Assembly (NCBI RefSeq): GCF_000350225.1
Contig: NW_005179192.1
Location: 1 to 64,000 of the forward strand
From: Chondrus crispus
Taxonomy: Eukaryota > Rhodophyta > Florideophyceae > Gigartinales > Gigartinaceae
Reading direction: 5' to 3'
Length of the DNA stretch: 64,000 nt
Made by a program: the position numbers and the translations under genes. Below are positions 54,485 to 64,000 of this stretch, piece after piece. Under the pieces are notes generated by a model that had not been told where the DNA came from, did no database searches, and saw nothing but the letters and a program-made list of their open reading frames with translations. Within the stretch, counting starts at the first letter, position 1. The number at the start of each line of letters is the position of its first letter.

Positions 54485-55657
54485 CTACTTTCTGAATTTC
54501 GTCGAAGCTCCAAAAGCGTTACCAAGAAGCCCCGAAATATTATCGGCGAGGTCAACACATTTGGCATCATACGCTCTTTGGTCGGTGTCGAAGAAGACGG
54601 CGACTGCGGCTATGTGTCCGCATATGAAGACTGGGACACCAAAGCAAACAACGAGATTAGCATTGTGGGCTAGGTGTGCTCTTTGGAAGGCCTCTTGGTC
54701 ATTTAGCGAAGGCAACCACTCTGGACGCATAGTACACATGACGCGGCCCGGCAAGTCAACGCGGGCCTTACATTGATAAGCACGGCTCTTGTCACGAAAG
54801 CGCTCGAGCTTGGTTTGTAGGTCAGGGTCGTCAGTATTACCCAGCGAAGGTATTACAGCCAGGCCCAGGCGGAGGCGGGCTGTTGGGCCGCTAAGCAAGG
54901 TGGTCGGGGTGAGGACATTGCTCTCCCCCGACACAGCTTCGACCTTACCCCGGACGGGTTGACTGGGGATGGGCTGTTGAGCCGGTATCCAAGCCTCTGA
55001 GTACTTCCAACCTCCCTTTGTGCATATCAAGGATAGGTAGGGTGCGAGGGCATCTTGCAGGGAAATGGAGCGCAAGACAATGCCGTCAACCCAGGCGTTG
55101 AGTTGGGACCTGGAGCTGAGTGCGAGCTCTGCCTCGAGCAAAGTCTTGCGGGCGTGAATGTCTCGATAAACGCGGATAGCGTAATCTAGAATCTGAGCCT
55201 TGTGTTTGATACCGGTCTTGGGCGGCGGGGTAGGCAGAATGCTAAGCAGTTCCTGAAACTTTAAATTAACCTTTGCACGACATCGCCTGGTATGCGAGTT
55301 GTGCGTGTCCTTGCTTTGTCCGTCATCCAGGACGGACGAGACGTCGGCGGCCGCGTTGCCAATGCTGAGCGACTGCGGGCTGGCGTGCTTGCGGTCATTG
55401 GTGCGGTCCGAGCCGTCGCTGTCAGCGCGCATGCTCGGGGCGCGGGTCGCCGGGAGGTTGCGCGCACTGTTCTTGCGGCTGAGCGCGGCGACGTCTGTGG
55501 GACGTTTCCGCTTCGCGGTCGGGGTCTTGCCCGGGCGCGTGCTCTTGGCGATGGCCTTGACGGGCGGGATGGGGGCGCGTAGCGGCGACGACGACGTGAC
55601 GGCGGCGGCGGAGACAGCGGCGGCGGAGACAGCGGCGGAGACGGCGGGGGCGGGCGG
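54485..55657 (-). CDS. bHLH protein with GAF-like C-terminal domain (5' part in gap)
   Basis: The frame runs leftward from the assembly gap at 55658 to the stop at 54485, about 390 visible residues. An Ala-rich and basic linker (KAIAKSTRPGKTPTAKRKRP) is followed by a bHLH domain (about 55150-55305): HNSHTRRCRAKVNLKFQELL, SILP, a loop TPPPKTG, and HKAQILDYAIRVYRDI. The Glu that reads CANNTG boxes in most bHLH proteins (HN..E) is replaced by Thr. The C-terminal 190 residues resemble GAF domains: GGWKYSEAWIPA, DLPGRVMCTMRPEWLPSL, LVVCFGVPVFICGHIAAVAV then FF. Such bHLH-GAF-like proteins are plausible algal regulators that sense a ligand, but ligand and targets are unknown. The N-terminus is missing from the assembly. 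Confidence 0.8.
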   Translation of the reverse strand, partial: PPAPAVSAAVSAAAVSAAAVTSSSPLRAPIPPVKAIAKSTRPGKTPTAKRKRPTDVAALSRKNSARNLPATRAPSMRADSDGSDRTNDRKHASPQSLSIGNAAADVSSVLDDGQSKDTHNSHTRRCRAKVNLKFQELLSILPTPPPKTGIKHKAQILDYAIRVYRDIHARKTLLEAELALSSRSQLNAWVDGIVLRSISLQDALAPYLSLICTKGGWKYSEAWIPAQQPIPSQPVRGKVEAVSGESNVLTPTTLLSGPTARLRLGLAVIPSLGNTDDPDLQTKLERFRDKSRAYQCKARVDLPGRVMCTMRPEWLPSLNDQEAFQRAHLAHNANLVVCFGVPVFICGHIAAVAVFFDTDQRAYDAKCVDLADNISGLLGNAFGASTKFRK

Positions 55658-56616
55658 NNNNNNNNNNNNNNNNNNNNNNNNNNNNNNNNNNNNNNNNNNN
55701 NNNNNNNNNNNNNNNNNNNNNNNNNNNNNNNNNNNNNNNNNNNNNNNNNNNNNNNNNNNNNNNNNNNNNNNNNNNNNNNNNNNNNNNNNNNNNNNNNNNN
55801 NNNNNNNNNNNNNNNNNNNNNNNNNNNNNNNNNNNNNNNNNNNNNNNNNNNNNNNNNNNNNNNNNNNNNNNNNNNNNNNNNNNNNNNNNNNNNNNNNNNN
55901 NNNNNNNNNNNNNNNNNNNNNNNNNNNNNNNNNNNNNNNNNNNNNNNNNNNNNNNNNNNNNNNNNNNNNNNNNNNNNNNNNNNNNNNNNNNNNNNNNNNN
56001 NNNNNNNNNNNNNNNNNNNNNNNNNNNNNNNNNNNNNNNNNNNNNNNNNNNNNNNNNNNNNNNNNNNNNNNNNNNNNNNNNNNNNNNNNNNNNNNNNNNN
56101 NNNNNNNNNNNNNNNNNNNNNNNNNNNNNNNNNNNNNNNNNNNNNNNNNNNNNNNNNNNNNNNNNNNNNNNNNNNNNNNNNNNNNNNNNNNNNNNNNNNN
56201 NNNNNNNNNNNNNNNNNNNNNNNNNNNNNNNNNNNNNNNNNNNNNNNNNNNNNNNNNNNNNNNNNNNNNNNNNNNNNNNNNNNNNNNNNNNNNNNNNNNN
56301 NNNNNNNNNNNNNNNNNNNNNNNNNNNNNNNNNNNNNNNNNNNNNNNNNNNNNNNNNNNNNNNNNNNNNNNNNNNNNNNNNNNNNNNNNNNNNNNNNNNN
56401 NNNNNNNNNNNNNNNNNNNNNNNNNNNNNNNNNNNNNNNNNNNNNNNNNNNNNNNNNNNNNNNNNNNNNNNNNNNNNNNNNNNNNNNNNNNNNNNNNNNN
56501 NNNNNNNNNNNNNNNNNNNNNNNNNNNNNNNNNNNNNNNNNNNNNNNNNNNNNNNNNNNNNNNNNNNNNNNNNNNNNNNNNNNNNNNNNNNNNNNNNNNN
56601 NNNNNNNNNNNNNNNN
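55658..56616. other. Assembly gap (959 N)
   Basis: Flanked by GGC/GCC-repeat sequence on the left and a C-rich run on the right. It hides the N-terminus of the bHLH gene. Confidence 1.
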
Positions 56617-57892
56617 CCCCCTCGGTTCGACACACGTGTCAGCCCCCCGCGAATTTCCCCCCCCCCGCACGCAAGGGCGCGCGAGGTTGTCATAGCGCGA
56701 GCAGCGCAGCGCCCGGAGATCCGTAGCATGCTGCCTGGGCGGCGGCGGAAGAGCTGGAACCGAGGTACTACCCTTCGAAGGGTACAGTACCAAGGGTACT
56801 CTCTCAATAAAGTCGACCATTCAAGGGTACAGTTAAACGTCTCCCGCCTGCTCCGCATAAGCCGCACACGTGTGCTACGAAGCGCGAGGCGGCGGCGCGC
56901 GCGCGCGTAGAAAAGGACCAATTCTCCGCTTCTCGGGACGCTCGCCCGCTGCCGTGCCCCTCCCCGCTTCCTTCCCCGCTTCCTTCCCCGCTACTCGCGC
57001 CCGCGGTCGAGTCGACAAGGCAGATCCTTTTCGATCTCTCGAATCCGTCGCCTGCACATGTCCCCACCCGCCGCTTAACGTCACTCGCTTGCTCATTCAG
57101 ACGGTCGCCGTGTGAGGCAGAGACGCCCAGCGAGGCCTACAGTGCCCGGCTTTCGGCGGCACGTGCCCTCCCCCCGCGGGAGGAGAAGCGTTTCGCCCCG
57201 CGCCAGGTCATCGGAGAGATTCCCTAACTTATTGATTATGGAACGCCACTCACACTTCCAACTCGTGGTGTACGGTACACTACAGTAAGCAGCGCCGTAT
57301 GTCGCTTCCATGTCCACCGACCATACGCGAGAACGGGACAGCGACGCCAACCACACCCCGGCCTTTGACTCGCACTACTTTTCTACTCACACCGTTTGTT
57401 TTGCTTTATACGTAACATTACCACACTGGTGCTCCCCCCTTATTGGTCCCGGAGAAGTAGCTATCGAATCAATGGGTGACAAAATCACCTCTAAATTGAT
57501 TGCTGAAAAATCGCCTCCACCCTTATCACTACAATCACTTGTACTCGTGCCCCGTTGCGGCTACTGTACCGAACGGTCCAGTACCCAAGGGTACAGTATA
57601 TCTCGCCTGCACCATTCCTTCTTTCTACGTAACAAATGATGGAATCCTGTACGGACAGGCTCCCTTCACCTGTCCGTAGCGCGCCTGTCCCTACTCTACC
57701 ACTTCAGTACAGTAACTACAGAACGTGTACTGTACCCTTGGTACTGTACACTCATGCAAAACACTACCGAATCACAGTGCCAAGCATGGAAACGCCCCAA
57801 CGTGTACACCAATCGTCCACCACAATCATCAAATTTTACTTATTTCCTTTTCTCTACCCCTGCTGATGCTCTCCAGTACAGTATATTTGATT
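56617..57892. promoter_or_regulatory. Upstream region of the bHLH gene, motif-rich
   Basis: No supported gene. It contains repeated AAGGGTAC and TACAGTA words (56784, 57590, 57707, 57730), and three copies of a CTTCCTTCCCCG-type repeat at 56960-56995. Confidence 0.4.
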
Positions 57893-57905
57893 TGATTCTA
57901 CCGCT

Positions 57906-58114
57906 GCCGATGCCCTTTTGCTTCTACAGTATCACTGGCAATGCTCTTGCATTCTACCGGTGGCAATGCTCTTGCATTCTACCGATAGCAATGCTCTTGC
58001 ATTCTACTGGTTGCAAACCTCTTTGCTTCCACCGCTGGCAATGCTCTATAAATGTATTTGATTCTACCGGTGCCGATGCCCTCTGATTCTACTACAGTAC
58101 GCTGGCAATGCTCT
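57906..58114 (+). repeat. 25-bp minisatellite
   Basis: Unit GGCAATGCTCTTGCATTCTA plus CCGGT, with copies starting at 57937, 57962, 57987 and 58012 and diverged, longer units at 57906, 58037 and 58072; a last partial unit ends at 58114. It is not in a supported gene. Confidence 0.85.
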
Positions 58115-59832
58115 AACAGCATTACTGTCTACACCCTCTCATGCTTGCAACGACAATACCGCAAAGTCAACATCATCACCTACCGCAGAGCCCTCCAACA
58201 AAACATCCCCATCAAACAACCAATGCCCTACTGTAACACGCATGATTTCATTGTCTTATAGACCACTGCTCTTTCAACCCATCTTGCTTCCATCATCCCA
58301 TTCTTTTTTTCCGTTTCTTGAAACCAACGCACATCCTCATCCTAATCCCTCATGTACAGTATACCACACCTTCACACAATCCCCAAGTCACGTAAAAATA
58401 AAAAATAAAGCTTCTGTCCCGTTCAATCGTCATACCTCACCTTAAATAAACGACAGCACCACACCATGCATGACTCAGTAGGACCACGTGTGCGAGCACT
58501 GCTCATGCCCTCTCCCCCACCGTCTGTTGCCACAACTTCCCTATCATCCTCATCACCTCCTACTTCTCCAAACCTCACTCTCCATTCGAAAAACTCCTCG
58601 AATCACTACAACAACCAATTCCAACCATCCAACATTTCTCTCTTCATCAACACAACTTGTCCCAGAGTCCAACTCGATGTGCTGTAAAGAATTACCTACC
58701 TGCACACAACTCTATCCCTCCTCAACGCAAATTGAAACCCCACACCCTACCTCGTCCTGTCCTGTCCGACAAAAACCTCCGAACCTTTCTTCCACTACAT
58801 TTCGCCAAACCTCAAACGTCTTTGCCACAGCTAAAAGTCCTTTCCTTCATGTCACATGCACCCTCGTTTTCAGACAATCACTAATGCACTCAATCGCAGG
58901 AATAGCATCGGTTCCGTGCTGTGTCTTAGGGGACCGCAGGTGCAGGGAGAAACAAAAAAAAACGTACATCTTTTCTTTCCACTAAAAGCTAGCTATTTCA
59001 CTGGACCTGCTCTAAAACTTTCGCAGGGCACCAAATGTGAATGTAAACGCTCTAGCTTTTGCGACATGAAAGGCAAATTAAATCGATTGATCATGTATGA
59101 GTCCGCTTCAAACGCCTTCTTCTGCACTTTCATTAGCTTGATATGAGTAGGAAAAGTATTCCCAGCAACATACACAACTTCTGTGTGGAAGCAGGAAAAG
59201 CACCGAGGAGGCTTGTACGTCCTTCTCGGGGCTTTTTTTTTAGGAACGCCTATCGGAGAAGCGTTTTTCGAGGGCTCTTGAAAAACTTGCTTTTTTGACC
59301 CATTCGAATACAGTTTTCTAGAGTTTATACTTTAGTGGTTTCCGGAGATTTCAATGTGTTCAAGCTGACTATCCTGATTGTTTGCAAGATTATAACGATG
59401 AATTTAGATACGGTTAAGAAACGTCGCCAAAAAAATGCTGAATGGCCCAACATGAAGATATTGCAGACGTCGACCGCCTATACAATAGATAGAATGCTGC
59501 CGTCTTAAAGGCTGTTTGTTCAAAAAGTGCCAGGAAGGCAAAAGGAAGGGGGCATCTTGCGGGTACAGTCTGTAAGGTCGGTCAGCTCTCTACACCCAGT
59601 TACTGCCAATTACTGTAACAACGCAAATTAATAGACCTTTAGCGGAACCATGAATTTGCGGCACAAAGATGAACCTTCTTATGACATGGCCTTACCTGTG
59701 TATCAATCGAGCCTATGATCATGCAATGACACAGTTCTTGCATAGAACATTATTGATACCTAGAAAGCAATATCTTTAGTGTAGAAATACTGAAAAATCA
59801 GGCTGGAAAATACAGTAATTGGAAAAAAACGG
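58115..59832. other. Intergenic before the right-hand copia element
   Basis: About 1.7 kb of mostly C/A-rich, low-complexity DNA with no supported coding region. It holds the hairpin with a T run at 59199-59241. Confidence 0.5.
59199..59241 (+). other. Hairpin followed by nine T
   Basis: AGCACCGAGGAGG (59199-59211) pairs with CCTTCTCGGGGCT (59221-59233) over a 9-base loop, with one mismatch and one G-T pair. The T run starts at the last stem base and spans 59233-59241. Upstream at 59172-59186, ACACA-acttc-TGTGT can form a smaller hairpin. This looks like the 3' end of a small Pol III transcript, but no known RNA family is recognised. Confidence 0.4.
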
Positions 59833-60168
59833 TGACACCGACGAACGGTGTTTTACTCATCCAGGTCTTCCGACGGACGGAAGCTTCTGACCTTGATGTG
59901 TTGTGTGTATCTGCTTTTTCGCTGGGCTCTTCATTCTTCTCGCTAGTCGAGTCAGAAGCCTACCCTTTTATACTACCTCAACCCAGTTCGCTCACATAAT
60001 CCAAATTGCGAGCAACTACAATACGACCATAAAAGATCGTTATACTCTCATACAAACAATAGTAAATCATCAATAGGAAGTGAAAGTTCTGTCCACACAG
60101 CAAATCATCATTACGGGGAAGAATACACCCGGTCCCACACCATTCGTTTCATAGGTCAACACGCACAC

Positions 60169-61451
60169 TCACACTCCCCCCACTTCAAAAGACGAGCCAT
60201 TTGGAGAGCGAATAATCCCTTGTTCAACAGGATTCAAATCTACACCAGTACGCATCAACTCGTCCAGGGACTTGCAAAACTTTGGCTTGGTTAAATCGTC
60301 TGCAATATTGTGCTCGGAGGGCACAAGTCCCACATTCGATATTTCGTTCTCGTTATACGCCTGTCGAGCTGCAGAAATGTCTATCATAAGTCGACGTTCA
60401 GATGTCGAAGAAGCTTTGGTAATCACATCGAACATCTGCTTCGAATCGGTACGCATCTAAATTGGTATCTTCGTGCGATAAAGAGCCTCCAAATCATGCT
60501 TATGCATGTATGCGCAATCAAATCCTTCCGTAAAGGCGTACACCTCCCCGCCCAATATTGAACGAACAATACGTTTTGACTTCTTACTCGAAAATTCCAA
60601 GACGTGACAACGATTTGAAGCATCACATATAAGCACAACGAAGCCGAGATTGGATAAGAAGTCTTCATTGCTCCCAAAAGATGTGTCTGTGTACACCCGA
60701 AGGCTTCAGGTGTCTTCATGAAGTCTGTTGTACTTCAATCCTAACGCAGGCGCAGATTTCATACGTTTTATGGCACTGTTGAGAAGTTTGATGTGCATCC
60801 AACCGACTGTTCCTCGTTCTTCTTTTGTAACTTGGGCTGCGCGATTACCTGAGCAACATATATCTGGGCGCGTGTGGGTTGCCCATGCCACCTCTGCCCG
60901 ACGACTCCGGTAGAGTTCAAAATCCGCATCGTTTGGCAATATGCCTATTTTGGAAATGTAGTCACGTTGACTAATTACAAATTCTGCGGGAGAAATTGTT
61001 TTGAGTTCACAGCCGAAGAACTCAAAGTTATCCCAAACTCGTTCGCGAGACTCAAACTTCTGTAGGGTTGCATTTGTCATTTTTTGGAAGGCTTCGTTAC
61101 CAGCGAGAAGTCCGTCATCGACATGATTCCCCATACAGCCTTCAGGTTCATCGTTCTCCTCAGTTTTCCTTTTGGACCCACCAAGTACAATGATTTACAG
61201 AGAAGGGTCTCCAGCAGTAGGAGTCATGTGCAAGTCTTGCTTGGCATGGCGATCAAAAGTGACACACCCCAATAATCACCACTGTCCCCGTTCCCGTAGA
61301 GCGGCTTGCAAAGGTCAAGTGCTTCTTCTTCTGTAATGTTGAAGAACTTTAAGTCTTTGCGTTTCGGTAAGATGTATACCTTCAGAGAAAGCTCTTCATC
61401 ACTTTGAAGATAGGCCTGTTTTACGTCGTGGCTGAAAATGCGATGTCCCAT
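60169..61451 (-). pseudogene. copia RT C-terminal part and RNase H (broken)
   Basis: Recognisable pieces in separate frames: FSHDVKQAYLQSDEELSLKV (about 61380-61440), MGNHVDDGLLAGNEAFQKM (about 61080-61134, the copia YVDD-type region with variation), WATHTRPDICCSGNRAAQVT (about 60850-60910) and VPSEHNIADDLTKPKF (about 60275-60320). This is the normal order of copia RT to RNase H. Confidence 0.8.
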
Positions 61452-62339
61452 GACGGCTGTAAATGAAACAATGACTCGATGACTCGAACGGAGCGTTGTC
61501 GGAGGTTGGTTGTATTGTGTACCAAGAATTCCTTGCCCTTATCCATGTGACCCTGAACAACGAAACGAGCTTTGGGTTTCTCGTCGTCAGTCCCAAACCC
61601 CTTTATAGTCAACACAAACCGTCCACCAAGGGTGTTAGCGCCTCGTGGTAAATCATTTTTCTTGACAACGACCCATGTGCCCCTTCTTGCAAGTCCGTCT
61701 AATTCGCTAGCTTTCGCATTCCGAAAGTAATCCGAATCACGATTAGGGTCACTTGGCGACAATATCTTGGTTAGTAATATGTCTCCTTCTTCCCAAACAC
61801 AAAACTCTTCATTTCGGATAGGTTCATCTGTAGCAAGCTTGAGGGCTCCGACATCTCGACGGAGCGCTGCCACTAAGTCATCAAACTCCTTAGAGAAAGC
61901 AGGTCGAGGGACCTCAGAATCCTGCACAGCGCTACTCTGTGGCGGTTGCGATAGAACATCCCTAGGTTCCCCCTCAGTGTTCTCATCTCGTCTGTACAGT
62001 TTGATTTATCCATCGAGAACCTCGCCAGTTTTCCCTTTGACTCCACAAATACGTGCTTACCGAAGATATCACATACTTTGTGCGGACCGACCCACTTGTT
62101 AACCAGTGGTTCTCTGTAGACCAAGACTTCGGAGCCAATGGCTATATCGGATGAAGTAGCTGCGGGTATATTAGACCGAATTGCAGTATTTATGCGACGC
62201 TGTGAAATGAATTTGGCCATCTCCATGCGTGCAGATTCCACTGCTTGCATACGCTCCTTCTGTTTTGGAAGATCTGATGGTGCCAGGACTGTTCGCGGCA
62301 TGATTCCAAACACTAACAAGGTCGGCACTAGCCCCTTTG
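61421..62339 (-). pseudogene. copia integrase C-terminus and RT N-terminus (broken)
   Basis: Encodes VPTLLVFGIMPRTVLAP and GSEVLVYREPLVNKWVGPHK (integrase C-terminal region), then RRGTWVVVKKNDLPRGANTL, GGRFVLTIKGFG and KARFVVQGHMDKG (RT start). The first two match equivalent segments of the other copia element in the window. Confidence 0.8.
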
Positions 62340-62344
62340 GTCCG

Positions 62345-63458
62345 TGTAGTGCAATGTGCCTGTCGGGCCGGACCAGGGTCCAACTGTCCAGCAACAACAT
62401 AACCAACAAACAGCAACCAACAAGATTTGCCGACGGCACAGCCCTACGGAGTGTCCGATTCTCCCTTTCCCTTTAAGTGGGTTTGCGGCCCACAGTAGCT
62501 CAAATCCCTAAAAGGGGGTGGGCAAAAAGGAAGATGCCCGGCCCGGGATGAATGGTGGTAGAGTCTTGTACAGGCAGCTGCTCGGCGAGTTCGGGCGGTG
62601 ATTAAGAAGCCGGGCCCGATGGGTCGTAAAGCCAATGCTCGCTGAGCGCCTGGTACACCTTATACCCTTGATCAGGTCTTCGACGGGGGCGTCGCAACGC
62701 AGCCCAACGGGAATTAGCAATCACGTAGCAGCGCTACACCTCCGTACTGCCCGATGGCAAAGTACCGACACCGGAACGGTCGCAACCTGTATCCGATGGA
62801 ACCAACACTGTCCTGTATACACAACAGGACCTTCGAGGGAGACGTCGTCGCAACAGCCTCCGTCGGGGGACGTAAACAAGTAGCAGCGCTACACCTACGT
62901 GTCGCCCGATGGCTAAGACACCTACACCGGTCCGGTCGCAACCAAAGCCGATGGCACCAACAACAAACAAAAGAACCAACACAAGAGGCCGATAACTCCA
63001 GTCGTCATAATGCGGATCGCAATCAGGCACCGTGGAACCAACACAAGGTAAGGGAATAGAAATAGAGATAGAAATAGAAATGCATAGGTGAAATAAAGGA
63101 AAAGGAAAGGGAACCCACGAGCGCAAGGATAACGTAATCTGTGGTAAAGGGAGCGTCTTGGGAAAGACAGACTTCGACCAAGGCGATATTCAACTCTGGC
63201 AACTCGGGTTACCTTTACTGACTTGGTGGTCAGAGGGCAAAGGTATATATCGCCCTGCCGGAGCCACTACAGTAGCTCTCGGCGCTAAATCCTAGATCTA
63301 ATCTAATGTTAAATAACTAATATGCAACTAATTAAAATTAATGATTAAAATAATAAAGTGAAATAATTTTCACTTGTCACCCCCCCCCCCCAATTTGTCA
63401 TACCCATCAATTCCTTTTCTTTTCACCCCCTCACGGTGCAGCCGATTATTGCACTACA
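62345..63458 (+). repeat. Solo LTR inserted in copia integrase
   Basis: 1114 bp, beginning TGTAGTGCAAT and ending ATTGCACTACA: perfect 11-bp inverted ends of TG...CA type. The 5-bp target duplication gtccg is perfect (62340-62344 and 63459-63463). TATATAT at about 63244 could be its promoter. It contains a roughly 155-bp imperfect tandem duplication (from about 62724 and 62878). No internal element is present. Confidence 0.88.
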
Positions 63459-63463
63459 GTCCG

Positions 63464-63972
63464 GCTGTGTCATTGACGGCTTTGACAGCAATCTTGAGCG
63501 CGTATTCCTCCCCTATGTTCGGGAAGTCCGCCCTGACTTCTTTATAAACCTGTCGGAGATACGCATGATACCTCTCGCCTTTGGCGAGAGCATTGTGTTG
63601 TTCCACTCCTGACAGTGTTAGCTCAATTCCGGCCATGTGACAAAGTCCTTCCCAACGCCTTGACCGAAATTGGGGCCCTTGGTCAGCACGCATATGCTCT
63701 GGGTGCCCCACATAAGGCAAGGCCCATATGTCCTGGTAAGTAATCCATAGTTTATCAACAGTTTCGCCAGAAAGAAATGCGGCACTGTTGAACTTACTAT
63801 CCTTATCCACACAGTGGAGGACAGGTCTTTGGTCCAGGAACATGATGTCTATGCAGAGTACGCGGTTGAAAACAATGTCTTTGTGTGGCAACGACACACG
63901 GAAGCGACTTGAAGCACGACTTAGTCTTTGACAGAAATCGCATTGAGCTGTTATGTCCTCCAGTTCCTGCAA
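63464..63972 (-). pseudogene. copia integrase core
   Basis: Encodes the zinc-binding end (CDFCQRLSRASSRF), then VLCIDIMFLDQRPVLHCVDK, MRADQGPQFRSRRW and TLSGVEQHNALAKGERYHAY, which carry the DDE catalytic positions. It is cut at the left by the solo LTR at 62345-63458. Confidence 0.85.
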
Positions 63973-64000
63973 GTCTTGAGGAGAACATTTCCCAGGATCG

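Larger units (their letters stand above)
59833..64000 (-). mobile_element. Second Ty1/copia element, broken, runs off the window
   Basis: Reads right to left. Its 3' LTR is at about 59833-60173 (element sense TGTGAG...GTGTCA), preceded by a GGGGGGAG polypurine tract (60174-60183). Coding pieces from right to left are integrase, RT and RNase H. It is related to, but clearly different from, the copia element at 12-19 kb. The internal region is interrupted by a 1.1-kb solo LTR and is broken in several other places. The 5' LTR and gag lie beyond the window. Confidence 0.85.

Noticed and set aside
57310-58985. Several Ser/Pro/Thr-rich plus-strand frames
   Set aside because: Low-complexity C/A-rich DNA and minisatellite produce overlapping open frames; none has a domain.
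62660-62960. CRISPR-like or satellite repeat
   Set aside because: Only two imperfect copies of a roughly 155-bp unit within a solo LTR; no spacer structure.

Overview
The window looks like nuclear DNA of a red alga, most likely a florideophyte of the Chondrus type. This is inferred from style rather than from a marker gene. Most host genes here are single open frames, or have one short intron close to the start codon (actin, ASF1, NOLC1). Neighbouring genes are packed to within tens of bases, and the host genes form an island between blocks of nested transposons. There is no bacterial operon structure, no CRISPR array and no tRNA or rRNA gene that I could recognise. Two runs of N (37845-38263 and 55658-56616) are assembly gaps in C/G-rich sequence; each removes the N-terminal coding part of a host gene.

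Left block (1-22.6 kb): a nest of mobile elements. A Ty3/gypsy LTR element (256-19744) holds a pogo-like DNA transposon (1897-4245, TA target duplication) and a foreign solo LTR (7287-7959, 5-bp duplication). Its 3' LTR is split by a hAT transposon (8746-19586). The hAT is itself interrupted by a Ty1/copia element on the minus strand (12405-19256). The hAT carries two extra gene pieces: a Cys-cluster/AT-hook reading frame and a fragment with a signal peptide. The copia element carries a spliced two-zinc-finger exon that resembles a captured host gene. An unrecognised Cys-rich reading frame (19966-21612) and another solo LTR (22131-22597) follow.

Transition (22.6-31 kb): a head-to-head pair of small related proteins of unknown function, the actin gene, then about 4 kb without a convincing gene. 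That stretch contains a very regular double hairpin at 29827-29935.

Host gene island (31-56 kb): a C2H2 zinc-finger protein, an importin-11-like nuclear import receptor, a protein with two dsRNA-binding domains and a degenerate WRN-type 3'-5' exonuclease domain, Rab6, ribosomal protein bL17, histone chaperone ASF1, nucleolar NOLC1/Srp40, endonuclease V, a TACC-domain spindle protein, diphthine-ammonia ligase (DPH6) and a bHLH protein with a GAF-like C-terminus. The genes look like general housekeeping. ASF1 and TACC, both cell-cycle linked in other eukaryotes, have E2F-like palindromes or boxes upstream.

Right block (56.6-64 kb): promoter-like and low-complexity DNA with a 25-bp minisatellite and many TACTGTA/TACAGTA motifs. 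It is followed by a second broken Ty1/copia element (59833 to beyond the window) that holds a 1.1-kb solo LTR with perfect 5-bp target duplications.
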